DNA from: Leishmania martiniquensis
Lineage: Eukaryota > Euglenozoa > Kinetoplastea > Trypanosomatida > Trypanosomatidae
Assembly (NCBI RefSeq): GCF_017916325.1
Contig: NC_090169.1
Span: 96,001-160,000 of the forward strand
DNA length: 64,000 bases
Direction of reading: 5' to 3'
Under the pieces are notes generated by a model. The model saw only the letters and a list, made by a program, of their open reading frames with translations, was not told the DNA's origin and searched no databases. The translations under genes were made by a program, and so were the position numbers. This document shows positions 53,565 to 62,248 of this stretch, piece after piece; within the stretch, counting starts at the first letter, position 1; each line of letters begins with the position of its first letter.

Positions 53565-54092
53565 ATGGAGTGTAAGTGCGGCATCGTTGTCTACGCCGTT
53601 CTTCAGCTCATCGCGTTCCTCCTGGTGCTGGTGGGCACACCGATAGAGCTCTTTAGCGAAAAAGATAAGCGTCTTACGGATACACGGCTGTGCGTGACGC
53701 TGTGGGGACTGAAGTCGGACTGCATCAGTATCAAGTACGTCTTGACGGTGGACGAGCTATGGGCGGATTGCCCCAAGTATATCCTCCGTTTCCGCGCGGC
53801 AGAAGGTCTTGCTGTAATCTCCGTCTTGTTGTACGGCTTGGCGTTCGTATTCGGCTTCTCGTCGCTCTTCTGCTCGTCTTGGCTCCGCTGGGTGTGCCTG
53901 GGGTTTAACATCGTCGGCGTCGCCACACTCTGCGTCGTGTGGGCACTCATGGTGGCGACCTACTACGATCAGAACGACTTGCGGTGCCCGGTTCTCAATT
54001 TGGACTTCAATTTTGCTGCTGGCTTCGCCCTTTTAGTGACCGCCTGGTGCCTGGATGTCATCAACATCTTCTTCCTGCTGCTCCCGTGCTAG
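53565..54092 (+). CDS. Delta-type amastin, type B second copy, 175 aa
   Basis: A four-TM amastin with a fully canonical signature, CVTLWGLKSDC. It starts MECKCGIVVYAVLQ and ends INIFFLLLPC. Compared with the first B copy (38825), the DNA is identical through most of loop 1/TM2, the region after TM3 and TM4. It differs in TM1 and early loop 1, TM3 (FVFGFSSLFCSSWLRW) and the end of loop 2 (NLDFNFAAG). Acceptor AG is at 53540-53541. Confidence 0.93.
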   Translation: MECKCGIVVYAVLQLIAFLLVLVGTPIELFSEKDKRLTDTRLCVTLWGLKSDCISIKYVLTVDELWADCPKYILRFRAAEGLAVISVLLYGLAFVFGFSSLFCSSWLRWVCLGFNIVGVATLCVVWALMVATYYDQNDLRCPVLNLDFNFAAGFALLVTAWCLDVINIFFLLLPC

Positions 54093-55793
54093 GCTAACGG
54101 CTCTGGTGCGAGTGGGGGCCGGAAGCCGCCGATGTGGCAAAATAAGGGGATGGGTGCCAAGGCGGGTGGAGGGCGAGCTGGAGGGCAGCGCGGCGCCTCC
54201 GCCTTTACGCCGTCGCACGGGTGCCGGCGGAGCTGATGCCAAGGGGAGACGATGAGAAAGGGCTCAGGCTGCGGGCCCTCCTGCCTACCTGTCGCCGCCG
54301 CCGCCTCTCTCTCTCTGTCGCCCTCACCTGCACCAGCCGCCCCGTGTTTCCGCTCCCCTTGCCGCTCCGCTGCCGAACCCCTCCGTTCGCTTGGCTCTCC
54401 TGCCCCCGCCAACAGCAGCCGTATGCGGTGCGCGTGCGCGCCTCTCTGCCCCCTTTCCTCTTCGCTTGTTTCTCGCTCCGCCTGTGCCGTCGACGGAGGC
54501 GGACGCCGAGAGGGGGGTGCGTGCGTGAGAGGGGAGCGCGTGCGGCAATGCGGCAGCGCAGCGGAGAAGAGGAGTGCGCAGCGGAAAGGGCCGAGGCGGC
54601 GTCTCTCCCCTCCCTATTTCGGCTCGAGTCTCTGCCTCTGCCTGTCAGTGTCCGTGTGCACTCGCTGGGCGCGCATCATGTCCTCGCCTCTTTTGTGCTG
54701 TTCTCGTTGCTTTTTCTTTTGCGGCCCCACCGCACCATCGAGTGCTGCCGGCTCTGATGTGAGGGGTCAGCACACCGTATGACGGGGCGCACCGGCGTGA
54801 AGCGGCACCGGGAGAAGCGCGGCGTGCAGGCGCAGAGTGCAGGGTCTCCGAGGGTCCTGACCTGTGGCTGGCGCAGCGGAGGCAGGTGAGGTGTCGTGCG
54901 CGCGCACCTCGGTGCTGAATTGCTCACAGCAGCGGAACGACGGGGGCACCAAAGGATATATGAGCTGACATACATCGTCGCCGCCGGCAGAGACGCGGAA
55001 AGGGGTGACATAACGCGAGCGGGAAGACTACGGAAAACGAAATACAGCAAAACGCTGCACACTTCGCTGTGCCCTCTCCGCCGGCGCGCCTTCCCGGCCC
55101 CGCCTGAGGCGGCAGAGGTGCGCGCGTGTGCGTTTGATTTTCTCTTTGGTTTGCGATGCCTTCTGTTTCACTTATTGCTTTGCACGACGCCTCTTTCTGT
55201 ACGCGTCTGTTTGCTGTCCTTCGGTCTCTCTCCCCTCTGTGCTTACGCTCTTCGACTCATCGACGCCAGCAGCGCCACGGCCGCGCACTACCCCCCTCTC
55301 TTTCCCTCTCCTGCGCGGGAGGAGCGGCTGTGGGGTGGCCGATCTCGTTGCTGCTGCGGAACGGCAGGGCCGTGCTCTGCGCGCGGTCTCGTACGCCGGT
55401 GCCGTCTGTGTGTGCATGGCAGCGGGTGGCCTATCCCGCTCCCACGGCGCACGGCATGCACACCCACCTGCCCGCCCCACCGCCGCCTACTTCACGCTTT
55501 CCTCTCCCCGTCCGCTGCCGTCACTCTGACTCACATCGTGCATCCCCTTCGCCGGTTCTGAAGACAAACAGGCGCCAACGAATAAACAGCACCAGCGCCA
55601 CTCCGTTGCCCACACTCGACTCTCTTGCGCGCGTGCTCACCCCCTTCCCCTCTCTTCCATCTCGTGCGTACCCCTCCCCCTTCGCTCCGCTCTATCGCCC
55701 AGCCCTGTGGCACCATCGCGACCCCCCTCGTCGCTCTATCCCCTGTCCGCCTGCACCTTACCCCTCTGAGATCCGCGTTGCAAAGCCGCGGAG
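54093..55793 (+). other. Intergenic region B-B
   Basis: Type-2 3' segment (54093-54290), shared core (to about 55460) and B-type leader with acceptor AG at 55769-55770. The spacing to the next B gene start is 2229 bases. Confidence 0.7.
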
Positions 55794-56321
55794 ATGGAGT
55801 GTAAGTGCGGCATCGTTGTCTACGCCGTTCTTCAGCTCATCGCGTTCCTCCTGGTGCTGGTGGGCACACCGATAGAGCTCTTTAGCGAAAAAGATAAGCG
55901 TCTTACGGATACACGGCTGTGCGTGACGCTGTGGGGACTGAAGTCGGACTGCATCAGTATCAAGTACGTCTTGACGGTGGACGAGCTATGGGCGGATTGC
56001 CCCAAGTATATCCTCCGTTTCCGCGCGGCAGAAGGTCTTGCTGTAATCTCCGTCTTGTTGTACGGCTTGGCGTTCGTATTCGGCTTCTCGTCGCTCTTCT
56101 GCTCGTCTTGGCTCCGCTGGGTGTGCCTGGGGTTTAACATCGTCGGCGTCGCCACACTCTGCGTCGTGTGGGCACTCATGGTGGCGACCTACTACGATCA
56201 GAACGACTTGCGGTGCCCGGTTCTCAATTTGGACTTCAATTTTGCTGCTGGCTTCGCCCTTTTAGTGACCGCCTGGTGCCTGGATGTCATCAACATCTTC
56301 TTCCTGCTGCTCCCGTGCTAG
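55794..56321 (+). CDS. Delta-type amastin, type B third copy, 175 aa (last of the array)
   Basis: The protein is identical to the gene 2229 bases upstream, which points to a recent tandem duplication of a single B unit. Canonical signature CVTLWGLKSDC. The type-2 3' segment follows and the shared core begins at about 56519, but it leaves the consensus at 57645, marking the right end of the array. Confidence 0.93.
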   Translation: MECKCGIVVYAVLQLIAFLLVLVGTPIELFSEKDKRLTDTRLCVTLWGLKSDCISIKYVLTVDELWADCPKYILRFRAAEGLAVISVLLYGLAFVFGFSSLFCSSWLRWVCLGFNIVGVATLCVVWALMVATYYDQNDLRCPVLNLDFNFAAGFALLVTAWCLDVINIFFLLLPC

Positions 56322-57965
56322 GCTAACGGCTCTGGTGCGAGTGGGGCCGGAAGCCGCCGATGTGGCAAAATAAGGGGATGGGTGCCAAGGCGGGTGGAGG
56401 GCGAGCTGGAGGGCAGCGCGGCGCCTCCGCCTTTACGCCGTCGCACGGGTGCCGGCGGAGCTGATGCCAAGGGGAGACGATGAGAAAGGGCTCAGGCTGC
56501 GGGCCCTCCTGCCTACCTGTCGCCGCCGCCGCCTCTCTCTCTCTGTCGCCCTCACCTGCACCAGCCGCCCCGTGTTTCCGCTCCCCTTGCCGCTCCGCTG
56601 CCGAACCCCTCCGTTCGCTTGGCTCTCCTGCCCCCGCCAACAGCAGCCGTATGCGGTGCGCGTGCGCGCCTCTCTGCCCCCTTTCCTCTTCGCTTGTTTC
56701 TCGCTCCGCCTGTGCCGTCGACGGAGGCGGACGCCGAGAGGGGGGTGCGTGCGTGAGAGGGGAGCGCGTGCGGCAATGCGGCAGCGCAGCGGAGAAGAGG
56801 AGTGCGCAGCGGAAAGGGCCGAGGCGGCGTCTCTCCCCTCCCTATTTCGGCTCGAGTCTCTGCCTCTGCCTGTCAGTGTCCGTGTGCACTCGCTGGGCGC
56901 GCATCATGTCCTCGCCTCTTTTGTGCTGTTCTCGTTGCTTTTTCTTTTGCGGCCCCACCGCACCATCGAGTGCTGCCGGCTCTGATGTGAGGGGTCAGCA
57001 CACCGTATGACGGGGCGCACCGGCGTGAAGCGGCACCGGGAGAAGCGCGGCGTGCAGGCGCAGAGTGCAGGGTCTCCGAGGGTCCTGACCTGTGGCTGGC
57101 GCAGCGGAGGCAGGTGAGGTGTCGTGCGCGCGCACCTCGGTGCTGAATTGCTCACAGCAGCGGAACGACGGGGGCACCAAAGGATATATGAGCTGACATA
57201 CATCGTCGCCGCCGGCAGAGACGCGGAAAGGGGTGACATAACGCGAGCGGGAAGACTACGGAAAACGAAATACAGCAAAACGCTGCACACTTCGCTGTGC
57301 CCTCTCCGCCGGCGCGCCTTCCCGGCCCCGCCTGAGGCGGCAGAGGTGCGCGCGTGTGCGTTTGATTTTCTCTTTGGTTTGCGATGCCTTCTGTTTCACT
57401 TATTGCTTTGCACGACGCCTCTTTCTGTACGCGTCTGTTTGCTGTCCTTCGGTCTCTCTCCCCTCTGTGCTTACGCTCTTCGACTCATCGACGCCAGCAG
57501 CGCCACGGCCGCGCACTACCCCCCTCTCTTTCCCTCTCCTGCGCGGGAGGAGCGGCTGTGGGGTGGCCGATCTCGTTGCTGCTGCGGAACGGCAGGGCCG
57601 TGCTCTGCGCGCGGTCTCGTACGCCGGTGCCGTCTGTGTGTGCATGTGCAAGCGTATGTGTCCCTCTGGCAACGTAGCCTCTCTTTGCATCTGGGTCTTT
57701 CCTTGCGCCACTCTCTTCTCTGCTGTGCGTTTTGGTTTGCCGCGTGAAGGCTTTCCGGAGAAATGAAGACGATGTGGACTGACCGTCGGCAAGGGCGTGT
57801 AGCCATTAGCACCTGTACGTCAGAAGGTAACATGCGCAGATGCTCGCACTCACGCTCGCATGCTGGTCAAGCTCTATACGGGAGCGCCGTTGGTATCCGT
57901 CTGTGCGCTGCGCGTAGAAGCTGTGATGGCGCTGGGGCCCCCGAAGAAGCTGCGTGGCAGTCTGG

Positions 57966-58175
57966 GGCGCAGTCGCGATCCCTTCCTACCTTTTTTGTTG
58001 TGTCCTTCGATTGGAGAGGTGGCCTCAGCTTTACGTCGACGGCACGTCTGCCCTCGCTTCTGCGCGCAGGGGGTGCACCCGGTGAGCAGCAAGGCTGTCA
58101 ATGCGAGGCTCCAGGGCTGCATGGCTCATCTGTCCTACGTGATCCGCGGCCCGCTGCAGAATGGACGGCGAAAGG
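57966..58175 (+). repeat. Right copy of the 210-bp direct repeat bracketing the amastin array
   Basis: Matches 32975-33184 in the same orientation. The DNA on either side differs, so the repeat is a discrete block and not part of a longer duplication. Confidence 0.9.
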
Positions 58176-59438
58176 GCCTGCTGAAGGCCAAGCCGTGACG
58201 ACGGGCACCTGGCGCGAAGAGGTGGCATAAGCGGAACGGGAAAGGCGAAGGAAGTGCCTGCAGGGCTAGGGGGAGGGGGGCCGCACTGTCGCCCGCACAC
58301 ACACAGACGCATGGCTCGCATACGCGCATCTATGTGCCTAACGTGAGAAAGGCGCTCTTTTGTTCTCAGTTAGATCACGTCTGTAGGCTAGCCGACCCGA
58401 CGAGCACGGCCATGGCAACGCTGAGCAAGCGAGAGGCTGAGGCGGCCCTGTCTGCAGCTCGGTTGCCTTCAGGCAATGCAGGCAATGCCCCTTACCCCTC
58501 CTTTTGGTGAATGGTGCGGTCGGTGGCGCACGTGGGCGGCGTAAAGGGGATGCCGTGTGCCTGACTTTAGCATACCTCTCTCTCTCTGTGAGCCATGCCG
58601 CTCCTCAATTTGCACTTAAACTACGCGCTGTGGGCAATTCTTATCGCTATTCGCTCGTGGAATGCGGAAGTGGGGGGTGAGGGCAGACCCCCTTACAACT
58701 GGCAATCAAGGGCAGAGTGTCGACACGTGAGGGCCTTTATGGGTGTGCTGGGCACCGAGAAGCAATTCTGCGCTCTTCACTATTTCCATTTAAGCGTAAA
58801 AGGAAAACGAAAGTGAAAGAAAGCTGGACGGGTCAAGCAGACCGAAGGCAGTCCCCCCTCCCACTTCCTAGCCAGTGCCACTGTCGCTCCGCAGCCGCTC
58901 CTTTTCTATCCGAGTGCGTGAGGATACAGGTGCAGAGGCTGCTGAATTACCGCCCCGCTTCAGTGCGCTTTATTACCTGTCCTTCCGCCTTTTTCATGCC
59001 TACGGTGCCCTCACAGTACCCTTTTCAGGCTATGGATGGGAAGGACATTGCGGCGGTATGAACTCGCTAATGGCTGGCCCCTCTGCTCCCTCTGCGTGAT
59101 GTGCGACACCGTGAGTAAAGCCGAGGAACGGGGCACGCACTCGGTACGGTCCGTGGAAACGGCGCTTTCCCCGCACTCGCCCCCGGCTTACCCACCTGGA
59201 ATGTGCCTATCCAGTCTGAGATATGTCACTGCTTCTCTTTGCTGCTTCGCGTATCGAAATTATCTACTGTCCTCCCCGCTTCGCCTCGCTGTTGTGTGGG
59301 TGCATAACACGTGCGCACAACGCCACGAAGGGCATTCGAACGTCTCAACAGAAGCGGTCTCGCGAACCCCTGGACGGCCATCACTCGAGACTTCCCGACG
59401 CCCCACCATTTTGGTAGGAGGGGCGCCGTGCTGATTTC

Positions 59439-59526
59439 TCGTCTTGAGCGGTCTCTTCTCGGCTCGGCTCTTTCTCTTGATTCGGCGGCGACGCCTTCGA
59501 ACGCCACCGCCCTAACACCTCCGCAG
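59439..59526 (+). promoter_or_regulatory. Polypyrimidine region and splice acceptor for DHS
   Basis: CT-rich sequence (59445-59480, then CCGCCCTAACACCTCCGCAG) ends in AG at 59525-59526, 73 bases before the ATG. Confidence 0.5.
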
Positions 59527-59599
59527 GTGCTTTCAAACGCGGGCGCTCTCACACGCAGAGCAGCAAGGCGGTGGCATAGGCGCCAACGGCGAAAAACGA

Positions 59600-61408
59600 A
59601 TGTCCAGCATTGCCGAGTCCGCCGTGCTTGTGTCGTCGGCTGCCGCAGCAGATGCGGTTGCTAAGCTGGCTCACGTTCAGGGCCCCACGTCAGGCTTCGG
59701 CAAGGCACAACACGTCATCGAGTCGTACTCGACCATGGGATTCCAGGCGACAAACTACGGTCTCGCCCGCTCCATCGCGCAGCGCATGATTCGAAAGCAG
59801 GCGCCCTCAAAGGTCTATCAGATGAAGGATGGCAAATATGTACAGGTGCCGCCGGATGCCTGCGAAGATGGGGGGGCACGGCGGCAAGAGCAGGTTTACC
59901 CGAACCTGTTTATGGGCATCACCGCCAACCTCATGGGAACTGGCTGCCGTGAGGCAGTTCGGTTTCTTGTGCAGGAGGGTGTCGTCCATCGCTCGTCGAA
60001 AGTGTCAGCGGCGGCAGCAGCAAGTGCCACCGAGTGTTGCCTCATGTTTGCGCGGCTGAAGAAGGAGTACAGCGAAACGTACGGGGGGCCCCCGCACCCT
60101 GACGAGGAGGAGCCAAGTGTGTACAGCTTTCTGAGCACCATCGTTGTGAGTGGCGGTGGTGTCGAGCATGACCTTCGCCGCGCGTGCGCGGCCTACGGAC
60201 TGCACCACTACGCCAGTGAAGCGCCGGGGCATGTGCGCAGCTTTGCTTCCCATAGCATCAGTACACAGCTCATGGGCCTTAATGAGAACGTGGCAGAGCC
60301 CTTCGCCAGCTGTGCTTCGGTCGATACGACGAAGCCAGCACGCTTCGGCAACGTCGAGTACCCACGGCAGGGCAGTCCCGACTCGCAGCTGTTCGACCAC
60401 CTCATGCGTATTTTGGTGCAGCGCCTCTGCGCCCGCCAGGCGCGATTGCGTGAGGCGGCAGCAGCGGAGTCGATTCCGAGTAAGTATGACGACGTGTGTA
60501 AATGGTCCGTCACGCCCAGCGAAGTATGGGTGCTGTGCGGGCTGTGGCTGGTCGATATGCTCGCGGAGGCGCTGGAGGCATGGCACAGTGGCACGCTTCA
60601 CTCGATGGGCGACTCTAATGCGCCAACTGCAGAGACGCTGGCCACGCATCAGAAGAAGCAGGGGGCTAAGCTACACGCAAGCACGGGCGCGTCCGCCTTG
60701 TATCGTGCGGAAGCGCTCTCCAGGGCGCGTACAACGGTCGTCTACTGGGCAGCCCTTCAAGAAGTCCCTCTATTCTGCCCCTCCTTTGTCGATGGCGACA
60801 TCGCAAGCTTCCTGCTGCCCTCGCAAGCCCCTGCCGCCCGCTCAGCGCACAGCGAGGGTGGCGGCGCCGTCGAGGACATGGGTGCCAGTGGTTCGCAGGA
60901 GTCCAGAACTTGTCCGTCCACCTCCCCGTCGATGGGGCGACTGCAGGTGGATCTCGTGCGCGATGTGTACGCCATCAACAAACTTGCCATGCTCGGTAAG
61001 AAGACCGCCATGCTCATCTGCGGCGGCGGTGTCGTGAAGCATCACGTGTGTAACGCCAACCTCATGCGGAACGGCGCCGACTTCACCATCATCATAAACA
61101 ATGGGCAGGAGTTCGACGGCTCTGACGCTGGTGCCAAGCCCGAGGAAGCGCTCTCATGGGGGAAGGTACGGATGGAGGGGGAGTACGTGAAGGTGTACGG
61201 GGAAGTCAGCACGTATCTGTCACTGTTGCTGGCTGAGGTCTTTGTGCCAGCGGTCAGGCGGTGTAGGGCAAAGGAACACCAGCAACCGCGAAAGACGCGA
61301 TCTTCGCGAGGACCGCGCCGCCGCAAAACGTTTCCGGGCGCTCTCGCTCGGATGGTGGAGAGTACTGTGCAGTCCAAAACAGCAGAGCCAGCTAGCGCGT
61401 CTGTGTGA
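59600..61408 (+). CDS. DHS: Deoxyhypusine synthase, long trypanosomatid form, 602 aa
   Basis: The enzyme transfers the aminobutyl group of spermidine to a lysine of eIF5A in an NAD-dependent reaction, the first step of hypusine formation. VYPNLFMGITANLMGTGCRE (about 99-118) is the conserved N-terminal NAD-site segment, VVSGGGVEHDL (182-192) matches the family's TAGGVEEDL motif, and CGGGVVKHHVCNANLMRNGA (about 474-493) with EFDGSDAGAKPEEALSWGKV (about 504-523) forms the active site. The catalytic lysine is Lys522 in SWGK, so this is the catalytic-type paralogue and not the inactive prozyme. The usual length is about 370; extra segments at about 200-270, 310-360 and 420-455 make up the difference. 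In Leishmania the long active form is encoded on chromosome 34, which suggests the locus. The basic C-terminal tail is unique. Confidence 0.92.
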   Translation: MSSIAESAVLVSSAAAADAVAKLAHVQGPTSGFGKAQHVIESYSTMGFQATNYGLARSIAQRMIRKQAPSKVYQMKDGKYVQVPPDACEDGGARRQEQVYPNLFMGITANLMGTGCREAVRFLVQEGVVHRSSKVSAAAAASATECCLMFARLKKEYSETYGGPPHPDEEEPSVYSFLSTIVVSGGGVEHDLRRACAAYGLHHYASEAPGHVRSFASHSISTQLMGLNENVAEPFASCASVDTTKPARFGNVEYPRQGSPDSQLFDHLMRILVQRLCARQARLREAAAAESIPSKYDDVCKWSVTPSEVWVLCGLWLVDMLAEALEAWHSGTLHSMGDSNAPTAETLATHQKKQGAKLHASTGASALYRAEALSRARTTVVYWAALQEVPLFCPSFVDGDIASFLLPSQAPAARSAHSEGGGAVEDMGASGSQESRTCPSTSPSMGRLQVDLVRDVYAINKLAMLGKKTAMLICGGGVVKHHVCNANLMRNGADFTIIINNGQEFDGSDAGAKPEEALSWGKVRMEGEYVKVYGEVSTYLSLLLAEVFVPAVRRCRAKEHQQPRKTRSSRGPRRRKTFPGALARMVESTVQSKTAEPASASV

Positions 61409-62248
61409 GACATCGTCTGGCGTATTGGCGCATTGAGAGGAAAGGGAAGAGTATTGAAGAGGTGTGTAAAGGATGGGACCATGCTTCGCCACTCCCCCTG
61501 GCTCCACCATCTATCCCTATGCCCTCGTGCCCGCTAGCACAGAGACATCACCGCAATTTCTACACACACACACTCCTCCTCCTCTATCCAAGACGCTGAG
61601 AAGCACATGGAAAGGCCGCCGCAAGCATGCGCGCGCGCGCCAGCAAGAGTGGAGCGGTCCAATGAGTACGTGCGCGCGTGCGGAGGAAAGCGCATCAAAG
61701 CCAAAGCCACTGCACCCTTTCTCGTCATTGGCGACAAGAGGGCCTCACTGTATCGGTCGTCTCACGCAGAACCCCGTGTGCGTTAACACACAGTCACCCA
61801 CGTAGGGGGTGAGCGAATTAATCGACATGTCGAAAACAGTAACAGCCACGCAGAAAGGCGCACACGAGGGGCCAAGTCGGTGCGAAAGGGGAGGCAAAGT
61901 GCGCCGCTTGTGATGAGGTCGGGGCACACCCGCAGCTGCCGCCGCCACCAGTGAGAAGAGCGAGGCGGCCGCTTTCGAGGCAGTCTTTCAGCACTGAAAA
62001 GGGCGAAAAAAGAAATAATAATTAAAAAAGAGTCGCATGCGGGACCGTCATCCGTGCGCCCACCACACCGAAAGCGCCTCCGTCTTCACTCTACTCCCTC
62101 ACTCCTCCTCAACTTCCGGCAATCGCCCTGAATCTACGCACGCCACTCTCGTCTCGCAGTGGCAATGCCCGCCTCTTCCCTGCGCCGCCCGATACTCACT
62201 TGACGCAGGCGGAAATAATCGCATGAAGAAGCTTTTGTTGCCCATCAA
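61409..62248 (+). other. Intergenic region between DHS and the AAA ATPase gene
   Basis: No gene is supported. (AC)n lies at 61562-61572, a CG/GC alternating tract at 61629-61640, an A/T-rich stretch at 62006-62030 (unusual for this window), and a CT tract at 62078-62115. Confidence 0.55.
62078..62159 (+). promoter_or_regulatory. Polypyrimidine tract and candidate splice acceptor for the AAA ATPase gene
   Basis: TCTTCACTCTACTCCCTCAC and CTCCTCAACTTCC precede GTCTCGCAG with AG at 62158-62159, about 89 bases before the ATG. Confidence 0.5.

Larger units (their letters stand above)
37327..57645 (+). repeat. About 1.16-kb 3'-UTR core repeated after all eight amastins
   Basis: Copies lie at about 37327-38491, 39551-40720, 42039-43201, 45815-46978, 48293-49457, 52071-53233, 54291-55460 and 56519-57645. 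They are nearly identical and differ mainly by single bases in C or G runs. Each starts with a GCCGCC(GCC)TCTCTCTCTCT block and ends near CACGGCGCACGGCATGCA. The last copy diverges after GTGTGTGCATG at 57645. A conserved amastin 3'-UTR element of about 450 nt (a SIDER-type retroposon relic controlling amastigote expression) is known in Leishmania. It would be expected inside this core, perhaps around 37800-38250 and equivalents, but I cannot mark its ends. Confidence 0.85.
56322..59599 (+). other. End of the array, right-hand repeat and intergenic sequence before DHS
   Basis: Type-2 3' segment, last core copy (to 57645), then non-array DNA. The right copy of the 210-bp direct repeat lies at 57966-58175 with a homologous patch to about 58340. 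From 58341 to 59430 I see no secure gene. A possible decayed coding stretch sits near 58872-59099 (contains ALYYLSFRLFHAYGALTVPF), too short and unsupported to call. Confidence 0.6.

Noticed and set aside
36826..57645. Tuzin genes between amastins
   Set aside because: Tuzins alternate with amastins in some Leishmania arrays, but none of the intergenic regions here contains a long, consistent frame or an ATPase-like motif.
58595..59099. Small open frames of 73-74 codons between the array and DHS
   Set aside because: Too short, no family resemblance, and no conserved copy elsewhere in the window; at most a decayed fragment.
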